64,000 nt of DNA from Fulvivirga sp. M361 (GTDB lineage: Bacteria > Bacteroidota > Bacteroidia > Cytophagales > Cyclobacteriaceae): NCBI RefSeq assembly GCF_007097395.1, contig NZ_VKDC01000005.1, forward strand, positions 62,001-126,000. The letters run 5' to 3'. A model generated the notes under the pieces. It was given only the letters and a program-made list of their open reading frames with translations. It was not told the origin of the DNA and did not search any database. A program made the position numbers and the translations under genes. Below, in pieces: positions 24,697 to 34,453 of the stretch (position 1 is its first letter; every line of letters starts with the position of its first letter).

Positions 24697-24749
24697 AAGT
24701 TCGGTATTTAAATCTATAAGTCCCTTTCCGGCAGGTATAACCCTGATGG

Positions 24750-25412
24750 CTATTCCATTAATTTTTGATGAAAGCTCCTAAGTTGAATGGCGCTAATATA
24801 ATAATAAGGTAATTTACCAATATGTTTGTATTGATCAGAGCCATACGTCACCATTTGGTTGATTTCATCGATCGTGTTGGTATCTTCACGATATTGATCC
24901 ATAAGCGCCTTGGTGATCAGCACATATTCGTCGAAAGGGATGTCATTTTTCAACAGACGATGCGCCACTATAACTTCTTCTCCCATTAATTTGAGATGTG
25001 TACCTACTTTTGCCATACCAATGGTCCCATAATGTACCACAATCTTAAGCCCCAAACGCTCTGTTAAGTCCTGAAAGTCTTCATTCTGCTGGTTTTGTTT
25101 TGAAAATTCATCCAGTTTACCGTGAAAGTCCTTAAAGAATTGCTGGCATTGTTTCAAAAGTTTACTGAGTGCAGGAGGTTGACCATTTCTAAAAAATAGT
25201 ATGGCATCTCCTTCAATTTCAGACACTTTAAGATCTATGGTATTCGCATAGATGATCTCATTTAGCAGTGTGGGGATTATCTTCCTGCTGCTTTCCAATT
25301 TGGCTTCACTCATAAATTCAGTGAAACCGGTGATATCCGGTATACATATAAGTGCGGGTGTTCCATCCATGATGTTTTTTTTATTCCAGTGTGAAAACTG
25401 TGCCATGTCCAT
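24750..25412 (-). CDS. DUF2652 protein, class III nucleotidyl-cyclase-like fold
   Basis: The protein of about 220 residues has the layout of a class III cyclase homology domain. The first metal aspartate is in IPDITGFTEF (Asp 26) and the second in EIEGDAILFF (Asp 69). The segment VHYGTIGMAKVG...LMGEEVIVAHRLL matches the cyclase stretch that ends VNxAxRL. The arginine is kept (Arg 152), but the asparagine position reads Ile, so catalysis is uncertain. Starts are possible at 25412 (chosen), 25370 or a TTG at 25424. It is immediately upstream of the HD-PycTM gene on the same strand. Activity and product base cannot be read from the sequence. Confidence 0.75.
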   Translation of the reverse strand: MDMAQFSHWNKKNIMDGTPALICIPDITGFTEFMSEAKLESSRKIIPTLLNEIIYANTIDLKVSEIEGDAILFFRNGQPPALSKLLKQCQQFFKDFHGKLDEFSKQNQQNEDFQDLTERLGLKIVVHYGTIGMAKVGTHLKLMGEEVIVAHRLLKNDIPFDEYVLITKALMDQYREDTNTIDEINQMVTYGSDQYKHIGKLPYYYISAIQLRSFHQKLME

Positions 25413-25648
25413 AAAGGACGGCAAAGCCTGTTAATAAGGTAAGAAAAACCAAAATTACGCTTAATTAACCTGATGTCACATTCTTTAATTCCCCCGGATT
25501 GTAGAATTTTTTACCCGGTTATTATGACAACCACAGGTATATCCGCTCTTGGAGCGCCACTCAAAATTGAAAAGTCTGTGTTCAATCTTAAAGTCTTATG
25601 CACATTATATTCACTACTGTGCAACCACACTTTCGTTTTAAACATATT

Positions 25649-26929
25649 TTACTCTTTCAACTTTTCCGCAGGCGAAGTTAACGATCTGATCTCCTCGTCC
25701 AGTTCATCCCAATCGTCAAAGGAAAGCTCATCTCTTTCTTCTATATCCTCCTTCTTAGCCATAAGCCCTCCTGACATAATAAAGCTGGAGGTCAAAATCA
25801 CGATCAGAAGTATGGCAGGATTAAACTCCGGGTTTTGAAATTGTACAGGTATGGAAAAGAACAGCAAAACCGTGATCAGACCACGGGGAGCAATCCATAG
25901 CTGGGGCAAAATACTTTGCCCGGCAAATAGTTTAAGAAACAAATAGCGAATAACATAAGTAGCTACCAACACCCCTGTTGCTAAATAGAGTGAAGGCGGG
26001 TGCATGATCCCTGAAAAATCCAGGGTCATTCCAAAGATCACAAAGAAAAAAGTCCTTACGACAAAAGCGGTCTCCATAGTCACTACATGAAAGTCTTCCG
26101 TGATCTGTTTCAGAGAATCTGCCCGGACTAATTTCTTCATTTTACCCTTAAAGAACACTTGGTAGTTATTCAACACCAAACCAAACACCATAATGATCAG
26201 TAAGGACGACAAATGGAAAAGTTTACCCGTAGCGTAAAGCAACACAAGTACAGAAATGAGAAAAAACAACTTCACCTTCGACTGAAGCCTCGGCAGAAGA
26301 AGTACCAGTGTATAACTGATCACCAGCGAAAGTACTATGGTCAATAATATACTGCTACTCACGTCTATTACTATCTCAGAAGTACCTGTGGCGTCAGCGC
26401 CTCCTATCATAAAATAAAAGAACATGATCCCCAAAATATCGGAGAACGTGCTTTCATATATCATAAATTCCTTCTTACTGTCGATCAAACCGGCCACACT
26501 GGGAATTATAATAGCGCTGCTTAAAATGGAAAGGGGGATAGCATAAAGTAATGCGACATAAAAGTCCGGTATGAGAAAAGTGTGGAACAGGTAGGCAATA
26601 GCAAATGCGGTAACCAACAAAGACAATAACGCCACTAGAAATGATCTTACCAGCAGCGGTTTTTTCTCTTTCTTTAACTCCAGATCCAGCGCGGCCTCTA
26701 AAACAATCATTATCAGGCCTACTACCCCAAATAGCTCCAGGGCTTCCATGATATAGATTCCCAAATCAATCTCCGCACTTTTCAATAGCCGCTGCACACC
26801 TATACCTAAGCCTATCAGAAGTAATACACTGGGGATATTGGTTTTTTTAGCTACATAGCTAAAAAAATAAGAGATGATGATAATAGAAGAAATTGCTATC
26901 GCTTCGGTATATACGTTGAATATATCCAT
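25649..26929 (-). CDS. Cation:proton antiporter (CPA family)
   Basis: The 426-residue, twelve-helix integral membrane protein of the monovalent cation/proton antiporter superfamily has the conserved early helix with NIPSVLLLIGLGIG, the LEAALDLELKK segment, the unwound helix region PLSILSSAIIIPSVAGL, and ESTFSDILGIMFFYF with the ion-binding acidic residue. The 35-residue acidic tail (DDIEERDELSFDDWDELDEE pattern) lies in the cytoplasm. Na+ or K+ for H+ exchange is the family role; the ion is not determined. It is 236 bases upstream of the cyclase-like gene and divergent from the giant transporter gene. Confidence 0.85.
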   Translation of the reverse strand: MDIFNVYTEAIAISSIIIISYFFSYVAKKTNIPSVLLLIGLGIGVQRLLKSAEIDLGIYIMEALELFGVVGLIMIVLEAALDLELKKEKKPLLVRSFLVALLSLLVTAFAIAYLFHTFLIPDFYVALLYAIPLSILSSAIIIPSVAGLIDSKKEFMIYESTFSDILGIMFFYFMIGGADATGTSEIVIDVSSSILLTIVLSLVISYTLVLLLPRLQSKVKLFFLISVLVLLYATGKLFHLSSLLIIMVFGLVLNNYQVFFKGKMKKLVRADSLKQITEDFHVVTMETAFVVRTFFFVIFGMTLDFSGIMHPPSLYLATGVLVATYVIRYLFLKLFAGQSILPQLWIAPRGLITVLLFFSIPVQFQNPEFNPAILLIVILTSSFIMSGGLMAKKEDIEERDELSFDDWDELDEEIRSLTSPAEKLKE

Positions 26930-27065
26930 AACATTATGTCGGGTTTTTCTTTTAGTTTAGACCGGCCTTTGATGCTTTGACCACCTAAAAAACAAAAAAA
27001 ATAGGTGACATTGCAAACATTACAATGTCCGAATATTTAAATTATCATTTTAACTTAACCATTTA

Positions 27066-30000
27066 ATGGCGAAACAGAATAAGTTCGGCACTTTCGGAGG
27101 CGTTTTTGTTCCTTCGATACTCACCATTCTTGGTGTGATCATGTATCTCAGACTACCTATGATCGTCGGGGAGGCCGGGTTATGGGCTACAATAGGGATC
27201 ATCATTGTGGCGCACATCATTTCCGCTACTACAGGCCTGAGTGTTTCGTCGATTGCCACAGACAAAAAGGTAGAGGCAGGCGGGACCTATTTTATGATAT
27301 CCAGAAGCCTTGGTTTGCCCATCGGCGGCACGCTGGGCCTGGCCCTGTTTGTGGGTCTTTCTTTCAGCGTAAGTCTTTATTTAATTGGCTTTTCAGAGAG
27401 TTTCCTTAGCTACTGGGGATTTTCCACAGACATTAATAACATAAGGTTAACTGGCTCCATCGTATTGTTGGCCGTTACCACGCTCACCTTTATCAGCACA
27501 TCGTTTGCCATTAAAACGCAGTACTTCATTATGGCCGCCATCGGACTGTCACTACTGTCTATTCTTTTTGGGAATCATGAACTAACACCTGCTGTACCGC
27601 ACTTTATTAATTCCGAATCATCGGTTTCGTTAATGGTACTTTTTGGCATTTTCTTCCCTGCCGTGACGGGTTTCGAAGCAGGAGTTTCCATGTCCGGTGA
27701 TCTGAAGGACCCTAAAAGGTCGATTCCGGGAGGTTCTATCATGGCCATAGTCGTTGGTTTAGCTGTATATATAGGTTTGTCTTTCTTCCTTGCTTATACC
27801 GTCAATAGTGAGTCACTGGCTGGCGACCCGAAAGTCCTGCTAAATATCGCGTGGGTCCCTGAACTGGTCATTGCCGGTATCTGGGGGGCCACATTATCAT
27901 CCGCATTGGGAAGTATTTTAGGGGCCCCACGTATTTTGCAGGCTACCGCCTCAGACAGGATCACTCCTAAATTCTTCGCAAAAGGCTACGGGGCCACTAA
28001 TGAACCACGTAACGCATTGTTACTGACTTTTGTGATCGCCGAGGCAGGAATTTTGATCGGAGAACTGGATGTAATCGCCCGGGTAGTATCGATTTTCTTT
28101 ATTACTACTTACGGCTTTCTAAATATCAGCGCCGCTTTCGAAAAATGGACCAGTGCGGATTTCAGGCCTGAGTTTAAGGTATCAGGTTGGATCAGTTTAT
28201 TGGGGGCCGCAGCCTGTATCCTGGTAATGATCCAATTGGATTTTATCGCTATGTTGGGAGCGATCATCATTTTGGGCCTCTTATTCCTTTATCTGAAACG
28301 GAAAGAACTTACCCTGGACTCGGGGGACGCATGGAGCGGCGTTTGGGCATCATTAGTAAAAACCGGGTTAACGAACCTAAAAAAGGACAAACTTCATAAG
28401 AGAAACTGGCGACCTAATACGATCATGTTTAGCGGTGATGCCAACACACGCACCTATATGGTGGAACTGGGAAAGGGTATTTCAGGTAAGCTTGGTATTT
28501 TATCAGCTTTTGAACTGGTAGAAAGTAATAACCGTATTCTCGCAAAAACATCTTCCGATCTCTCACAGGAAAAAGACACCGCTGGCTATTTCACCCATAA
28601 ACTTTACTGCCGGGATGTGTATTCCGGTATGGATGAAATTGCACGGGTATATGGCTTTTCAGGGATAGAACCCAATACCATTCTGATGGGTTGGAGCCGA
28701 AACAGGAAAAATAAAGAGCAATTTATCACACTGCTGGACAGCTTTAAACATTACAACTACAACTCCCTTTTCCTGAATTACAATAAGGAAAAAGCCTTTG
28801 GCAACTACAAAACCATCGACATCTGGTGGAGTGGGTCCGGAAGGAACCTGGCCCTGGCACTCAATCTGGTCCGGCACATATCAACTTCTCCACGCTGGGA
28901 GCTGGCCAAAATCAGGTTGCTGATTATCAATCCTAAAAACGAAGAAGCTGAAAATGTGTATAAGGCCACAGCCGGTATACTCAGTAATTATCGTGACGAC
29001 GCAGAGATCAGACTCGTCAACAACGAGATAGACCCTCTTACGGATAAAGAGATCATTACAGAAGAGTCAAAAGATACTGACCTGGTGATCATGGGACTTC
29101 CTGAGGAGAATTACCATCTTTTGGACAAACACTTCGACCAAATAACCCACATCAATGACAGTATTGGCAGTACATTGGTCATTAACGCTTCAAGTGATTT
29201 TGAATCTTATGAGGTAATTACACAGGCCAAAGGCAAAACCCTGTCTGCGCTGGAAGAAGAGCAAGCTTCCCTGGAACTACCGCTACTTGCACCTTCAAGA
29301 TATGAAGAAATAGCAACAGATATCGTGAAAATAGATACAAACGGTCAAAAGGCGATCGAGTTGTTCTACAGGAAGACTTTCCGTCCCTTTATCCACAACC
29401 ACCTCAATACACTGAGCGCATTTAAGGAAAAAATAGCCCTTATCCGTAAGGAAAAAGAAAAAATAGCCACCATCCCCGATGCTTATCGAAAGAGAAAGGC
29501 AATCGATAAATTAAAGAATGACATACTGTTCAAAGTAAACTCACTGTTAACGGAAAAGTTAAAAGATAATGAACTACCTGCTTTACTGGTCCAGCTAACG
29601 GATGGAATCAACTGGTATCAAAACAAACTCAGGGAAGACTTTAAGAGATATCCGCAAAAACTAAAGATCAAATATCATAAAAAGGATTTTGAGGTTTTTT
29701 CAAAAGACCGGTTTGCACTTAAAGTCCTTAAGCGCTACAAGAAGATCAAGCATTGGTTCGTTGGTCAACCCATGACACACAAGGTAGCATATCGAGAAGT
29801 GGCCCGATATTACCAGCTCAATAATCGGCAAGTGCTGCTCCATCAGTTTCTGACGCGTTTTGAAGAAGAAGAAATCGTGTTTTATAATGTCTTAAGGAAG
29901 ATCACTAACGCGATGAACTCCTACCTGAACGAAGAAGAGCGCAGTATCTGGACGGGAGAAAACGGCAGGAATGATAAACTAAAGCTATCGGAAATCAGTG

Positions 30001-32141
30001 CGATAATTGAAAAGGAATATGATCATCAGAAAAACCTGGCCCAGCTTCGCGAAGGCAGGCTTAAACTGGAATTCAGAAAGAATGCTCGATTAATGAGCAA
30101 TGACCTGGAAACGCTGGACATTAATCATAACATCAGGAAAAAAACACGCCCCGCTAAGTATTACAGGAAGCAATCATCACAGATCGCTGATTTTGGAGAA
30201 GAATATGAGCGAAAAGTCAAAACGCTACTCAATATGATCTTGATGGAATTATCAGTAAATGCCACAAGAAACAGAATTGAAGCGCTTCACGATGAATTTA
30301 ACAGTAAATTAAGACAGACTGTAAGTCAAAAATACCTGAAAGACCTTGAGGCCACAGCAAAGAAGATAAAGAAAGCAGATGTCACCCTCGCTCTTTCGAA
30401 ATTTAAAATAGATGAGAACCTGGAAGCAGAACTCCAGGAGGCATACAATGAAAGCCATGAAAGAATGCTGAACCTGGTGGAAGGCATGCCTGAGTCATTG
30501 GAAGTTTATTCCGTAAAAGCGGACAGCAAGGATGATAATGACACGGTTTCTATACCGGTAGCGCGTATGGCAGAATACTATCTGAAATCGCGCTATGAAG
30601 TTGCGGTAGAGGAAGAGTTTGAAAAGGTGCTGGATATTCTGAAACGGTCAGTCTATACCTTCAAAGACCTGCTTAATCTCACACAGTTTAACCTGGAAAA
30701 TAGTCCTGCAGAAACAGACAACATAACCAAAAAAGAGGTATTAGCGGATTGTGCCTTAAAATTAGAACAGGAAAAGTCATCCATATTAGCTAAGATCGAT
30801 CAGTTTGTAAGCTATTCAGATGAGCAGTTTGAAAATGTATTTGAACCTCTTTCATCTCTGAAAATTGAGGAAAGCGCCGGAGATTTCACCTCTGACCTCC
30901 GTAATTATCAGGGCCAACAAGTACTGACGGGCTTGAACCAGGTAACCGATAAGGTGGCTAAATTCACGCGTTCTATCGTTTCAAAAGTGCTCTACGGGAG
31001 AAGTGAAGGTATTTTATTCACTAAAAAATTCAATAAACCCAAAGAATTAAATTCTTCTAATAGCAAGCTGCTGGATATACGGGAAAAGGTAAACCCTTCA
31101 GAAGAGGTTATTGAGGCACTCCCCCCCTATTACGTTGCCCTGTTCAATGGCAGATCAAACATCAGTAATGATTTCTGGATACCACGATCTGAAGAAGAGC
31201 AAGCTTTTAACAAAGCGATAAAAAGATATCAGCAAGGTTTTCATGGGGGGATCTTAATATTAGGTGAAAGAAATTCAGGTAAAACGGCTTTTGGTAAATA
31301 TGTTGTCCAGCGGTACTTAAAAGGGCACACTTCTTATGCTGTTTTCCCACCTACTCAGGGAACGGTTACCCTCGAAGGTTTTAATACAGCGCTCAGAAAA
31401 GCTACCCTCAAGAGCGGTGACACCGATCAAATTATGGGGCATCTGCCACAAGGTACCGTACTGGTAATCAATGATCTTGAATTATTCTGGGAGCGCACTG
31501 GTGAAGGCATGGAGGTGGTCCGGCTTATCGAACGGCTTATCGATGACTACGGAGAAAAGGTCCTTTTTATTGTTAACCTCAACCCACACGCTTTCAAACT
31601 GATCAATCAATTGACCGGTTTTGGCGTAAAATTCATCGAAAATATCAATTTCGCTCCTTTCAATGCAGAAGAACTCAGAGACCTGATCATGAAACGCCAT
31701 CGGTCAAGTGGGTTGGCAATTGGTCTTAATGCAGTAGATGATTCACTGAACGAAGTGCAAATGGCACAGCTTTTTAATGGGTACTTCACGTATAGTGAAG
31801 GGGTACCGGGTACCGCTTTAAACGGCTGGTTATCTCATATCAAAAAGTCCACTGCACAGGGCTTGATCCTTCAAAAACCGGATTATCCTTCCATTTCGGG
31901 ACTAAAAGAACTTCACGAGGACTGGATTATGTTATTAATGCAATTTGTACTGCATAAAAGACTTAATGCTGAAAAAATTGAGCGCATAACAAACTGGAGC
32001 AGCGCAACAGTTAAAGCCTTATTATTGGCTATGCTGCGAGCCGGTATCATCATTGATAAAGTCTCTGGTGTCTATCACTTAGACCCGTTCATACATCCGT
32101 TTGTGGTGAAGGCATTAAAAGAAAAGGATGTACTGTCATGA
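27066..32141 (+). CDS. SLC12-like (APC superfamily) transporter fused to a long helical region and a C-terminal P-loop NTPase
   Basis: The protein has 1691 residues. Residues 1-420 are a twelve-helix APC-fold transporter resembling cation-chloride cotransporters, opening FGGVFVPSILTILGVIMYLR. Residues 430-740 resemble the SLC12 cytoplasmic domain (HKRNWRPNTIMFSGD). Residues 750-1340 are charged helices, probably coiled coil. The last 320 residues hold an AAA-like NTPase with Walker A GERNSGKTAF near 1400 and Walker B TVLVINDLELFW near 1465, then a winged-helix-like end. The frame is continuous. The next gene overlaps by 4 bases. An ATPase-gated or ATP-sensing ion transporter is a reasonable guess, but the ion is unknown. 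Confidence 0.75.
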   Translation: MAKQNKFGTFGGVFVPSILTILGVIMYLRLPMIVGEAGLWATIGIIIVAHIISATTGLSVSSIATDKKVEAGGTYFMISRSLGLPIGGTLGLALFVGLSFSVSLYLIGFSESFLSYWGFSTDINNIRLTGSIVLLAVTTLTFISTSFAIKTQYFIMAAIGLSLLSILFGNHELTPAVPHFINSESSVSLMVLFGIFFPAVTGFEAGVSMSGDLKDPKRSIPGGSIMAIVVGLAVYIGLSFFLAYTVNSESLAGDPKVLLNIAWVPELVIAGIWGATLSSALGSILGAPRILQATASDRITPKFFAKGYGATNEPRNALLLTFVIAEAGILIGELDVIARVVSIFFITTYGFLNISAAFEKWTSADFRPEFKVSGWISLLGAAACILVMIQLDFIAMLGAIIILGLLFLYLKRKELTLDSGDAWSGVWASLVKTGLTNLKKDKLHKRNWRPNTIMFSGDANTRTYMVELGKGISGKLGILSAFELVESNNRILAKTSSDLSQEKDTAGYFTHKLYCRDVYSGMDEIARVYGFSGIEPNTILMGWSRNRKNKEQFITLLDSFKHYNYNSLFLNYNKEKAFGNYKTIDIWWSGSGRNLALALNLVRHISTSPRWELAKIRLLIINPKNEEAENVYKATAGILSNYRDDAEIRLVNNEIDPLTDKEIITEESKDTDLVIMGLPEENYHLLDKHFDQITHINDSIGSTLVINASSDFESYEVITQAKGKTLSALEEEQASLELPLLAPSRYEEIATDIVKIDTNGQKAIELFYRKTFRPFIHNHLNTLSAFKEKIALIRKEKEKIATIPDAYRKRKAIDKLKNDILFKVNSLLTEKLKDNELPALLVQLTDGINWYQNKLREDFKRYPQKLKIKYHKKDFEVFSKDRFALKVLKRYKKIKHWFVGQPMTHKVAYREVARYYQLNNRQVLLHQFLTRFEEEEIVFYNVLRKITNAMNSYLNEEERSIWTGENGRNDKLKLSEISAIIEKEYDHQKNLAQLREGRLKLEFRKNARLMSNDLETLDINHNIRKKTRPAKYYRKQSSQIADFGEEYERKVKTLLNMILMELSVNATRNRIEALHDEFNSKLRQTVSQKYLKDLEATAKKIKKADVTLALSKFKIDENLEAELQEAYNESHERMLNLVEGMPESLEVYSVKADSKDDNDTVSIPVARMAEYYLKSRYEVAVEEEFEKVLDILKRSVYTFKDLLNLTQFNLENSPAETDNITKKEVLADCALKLEQEKSSILAKIDQFVSYSDEQFENVFEPLSSLKIEESAGDFTSDLRNYQGQQVLTGLNQVTDKVAKFTRSIVSKVLYGRSEGILFTKKFNKPKELNSSNSKLLDIREKVNPSEEVIEALPPYYVALFNGRSNISNDFWIPRSEEEQAFNKAIKRYQQGFHGGILILGERNSGKTAFGKYVVQRYLKGHTSYAVFPPTQGTVTLEGFNTALRKATLKSGDTDQIMGHLPQGTVLVINDLELFWERTGEGMEVVRLIERLIDDYGEKVLFIVNLNPHAFKLINQLTGFGVKFIENINFAPFNAEELRDLIMKRHRSSGLAIGLNAVDDSLNEVQMAQLFNGYFTYSEGVPGTALNGWLSHIKKSTAQGLILQKPDYPSISGLKELHEDWIMLLMQFVLHKRLNAEKIERITNWSSATVKALLLAMLRAGIIIDKVSGVYHLDPFIHPFVVKALKEKDVLS

Positions 32142-32473
32142 GGTTTCCAAGGATCGTTAATGTCTATCGTGACAAACTGAAAAACTTATGGGCTAAAACA
32201 CCCATAATTGATGACGTAACTATTTCTTCCGGTACCCTTGAATATACCTTTTCCATTGACCAGGTAGAAAGAAAAAATATTTCCATCGACGCTATAAAAC
32301 AAATTATTTTTAACAATCCCTGGAGCGCCGTTGCAAAGCCGCCTCATGTTACGTTTGAATCTACAGACACTCGCACCAGTATAATAATTCGTTTTATAGT
32401 ATTAGGCGAAACTCAGGGAAAGATAATTGAAGAGAACATAAAAAAGTCCATCAAAAACGATGCCTCTGACTGA
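32138..32473 (+). CDS. Small protein translationally coupled to the transporter-ATPase; resembles MscS C-terminal domain
   Basis: The 111-residue soluble protein starts in the ATGA overlap with the transporter-ATPase gene. It has an alternating alpha/beta pattern: VTISSGTLEYTFSI, ISIDAIKQIIFNNPW, HVTFESTDTRTSIIIRFIV, then a helix. The middle resembles the cytoplasmic alpha/beta domain of MscS channels, where a helix precedes a strand near the end of the chain. I do not recognise a named family. Tight coupling suggests it is a subunit or regulator of the large protein. Confidence 0.55.
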   Translation: MRFPRIVNVYRDKLKNLWAKTPIIDDVTISSGTLEYTFSIDQVERKNISIDAIKQIIFNNPWSAVAKPPHVTFESTDTRTSIIIRFIVLGETQGKIIEENIKKSIKNDASD

Positions 32474-32590
32474 GCGGGTTATGCAATCAGACCTGGCCTA
32501 TCTGTCGTAAGGTATTCAAACAAAAATGTTTTTATCATTAGAATTGAATGTCTGGTAATTTGCCCTACACACTCTTTCCGATTCTCTTGA

Positions 32591-33532
32591 TCACTTTACT
32601 ACACCAATATGCATGATGGCATCTCCCTGATGAATAATAGGATTGTTATTCAGGCCAATAACAAATCCCGAAGCCGGAGATTTAACCTGCACTTTAAAAT
32701 CTCCAAACGGATCAGTAATGTGACCAACCAATTGATTTTTAGCCACTTTTTGACCGCTGGACACAGCCGTCTGGAACAACCCAGATATCTTTGCCCTTAC
32801 CCAGGAAGAATTGGCAATAAGCTGATTTTGGTGTCCCGGAGTCTCCTCTTTATGAGAAGAAGTCATTCCAAGGTACCTCATCAATCGGACCGTACCATTG
32901 ATCCCCTCCTGAATAGCGTGTTCATCAAACCTGGATGACTCCCCGCCTTCATAAACCAAGATTTTCTTCCCCAGTTTAGCTGCTGCCTGCCTCAGTGATT
33001 TTGGGCGATAATTAGAATGAAGTGAAAATGGAGCATGGAATGCCTGTGCCAGCTCTTTGTTCTTAGCGTCATTCAACATACTTCTTAGCTGAGGATAATT
33101 GGTACGATCTGCCCCACCGGTATGAAAATCAATACCATAATCAATTTTAGGGATAATGTCATGCATTAAATAATGAGCAACGCGCGAAGCCAGTGAGCCA
33201 TTCTTATTCCCCGGAAATGAACGATTTACATCTTTTCCATCGGGTACATACCTGGAAAAATGTATAAATCCGTAGATGTTGATGATTGGGATACAAATGG
33301 TGGTTCCAATTTCGGGCACGTGTAACTTTTGTTCTATTATTCTGCGGACGATCTCTATGCCATTAATTTCGTCTCCATGTAGCCCACCCATGAGCAATAG
33401 TACCGGCCCTGGTTTCTCCGCTACGGAAATGGTAATGGAAATGTCAATGGCCGTATGAGATGGCAGCTTAGCAATATTTACTTCCACCCGTTTTGTTTGT
33501 CCAGGTTGTACTTCTATAGTATTGACAATCAT
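32591..33532 (-). CDS. Succinylglutamate desuccinylase/aspartoacylase-family M14 zinc enzyme
   Basis: The 313-residue carboxypeptidase-fold enzyme has the zinc ligands GGLHGDEING (His 52, Glu 55) and DFHTGG (His 137). The usual DVNRSFPG substrate-binding motif near residue 101 is present, and the C-terminal 80 residues form a beta domain (ASGFVIGLNNNP). Family members cut acyl or glutamyl groups from amino acids. It is the last gene after rimB-like and rimK-like genes, 12 bases downstream of RimK, which suggests a role in handling poly-glutamate tails. The substrate is inferred from context only. Confidence 0.85.
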   Translation of the reverse strand: MIVNTIEVQPGQTKRVEVNIAKLPSHTAIDISITISVAEKPGPVLLLMGGLHGDEINGIEIVRRIIEQKLHVPEIGTTICIPIINIYGFIHFSRYVPDGKDVNRSFPGNKNGSLASRVAHYLMHDIIPKIDYGIDFHTGGADRTNYPQLRSMLNDAKNKELAQAFHAPFSLHSNYRPKSLRQAAAKLGKKILVYEGGESSRFDEHAIQEGINGTVRLMRYLGMTSSHKEETPGHQNQLIANSSWVRAKISGLFQTAVSSGQKVAKNQLVGHITDPFGDFKVQVKSPASGFVIGLNNNPIIHQGDAIMHIGVVK

Positions 33533-33544
33533 TTCTCCGGCAAC

Positions 33545-34453
33545 TTATGCTTGCACTTTACTTTTAGGTCTCCTTTTCTTTGAAAGCGATTGTTCGATAT
33601 ATTCTATTATTTTCTCTGCTATGTCTATTCCCGTAGCTTTTTCAATGCCCTCGAGTCCTGGCGATGAATTGACTTCCAGCACCATAGGTCCTCTTTTGGA
33701 TTGCAGCATATCCACACCGGCTATGGCAAGCCCCATGGCCTTCGCAGCGCCTAATGCCGTGGTCTTTTCCTGCCGGCTCAGTTTGATCAGTTTGGCATGC
33801 CCGCCTCTGTGCAGATTAGACCGGAATTCACCTTCTTTACCTTGTCTCTTCATCGCACCGACTACTTCTCCGTTCACAATAAAAGCCCTCACATCAGCTC
33901 CTCCTGCTTCTTCAATAAATTCCTGAAGAATAACCCGGGTTTTAAGACTTTCAAATGCCTCTACCACAGATGTTGCCGCTTTATTGGTTTCTGCCAAAAC
34001 TACCCCAAGGCCTTGCGTCCCTTCCAAAAGTTTAATCACTACAGGGGCCTCACCAATATGTTTAAGCACTTTATTTTCCTCTTTACTGAAATTAGTGAAG
34101 GCAGTTTTAGGCATATTCAGCCCTGACCTTGACAGGATCTGCAAACTTCTCAATTTATCTCTCGACCGGGTTATGGCTATTGAGTCTACCGCACTAAAGA
34201 CGTCTTTCATTTCAAACTGCCTGACCACGGCAGTGCCATAAAAAGTAACCGACGCACCAATTCTGGGAATTACAGCATCAACATCGTCGAGTGGTTCACC
34301 TTCATAAAATATGGATGGTCCTTTATCATCCATTATAATATCACATTTCATATGGTCGATAACAACACCTTCATGCCCCCTTTGCTCTATAGCTTCAATA
34401 AGACGCCTGGTAGAATAGAGCCCTGTATTTCTTGATAATACCGCGATTTTCAT
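33545..34453 (-). CDS. rimK: RimK-family alpha-L-glutamate ligase (ATP-grasp)
   Basis: The 302-residue ATP-grasp ligase is of the RimK type, which adds glutamates to the C-terminus of ribosomal protein S6 in gamma-proteobacteria. N-terminal features are [19 protein letters not shown] and [15 protein letters not shown]. The ATP-grasp part has [46 protein letters not shown] and [26 protein letters not shown], the last being the metal-binding Asn/Glu motif. Overlap with the upstream aspartyl-protease-like gene (ATGA at 34450-34453) shows co-translation. The C-terminal tail is basic. Confidence 0.9.
   Translation of the reverse strand: MKIAVLSRNTGLYSTRRLIEAIEQRGHEGVVIDHMKCDIIMDDKGPSIFYEGEPLDDVDAVIPRIGASVTFYGTAVVRQFEMKDVFSAVDSIAITRSRDKLRSLQILSRSGLNMPKTAFTNFSKEENKVLKHIGEAPVVIKLLEGTQGLGVVLAETNKAATSVVEAFESLKTRVILQEFIEEAGGADVRAFIVNGEVVGAMKRQGKEGEFRSNLHRGGHAKLIKLSRQEKTTALGAAKAMGLAIAGVDMLQSKRGPMVLEVNSSPGLEGIEKATGIDIAEKIIEYIEQSLSKKRRPKSKVQA

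Noticed and set aside
25473-25838. 121-codon plus-strand frame at the antiporter 3' end
   Set aside because: It runs antisense over the antiporter C-terminus and gives a serine-rich low-complexity product.
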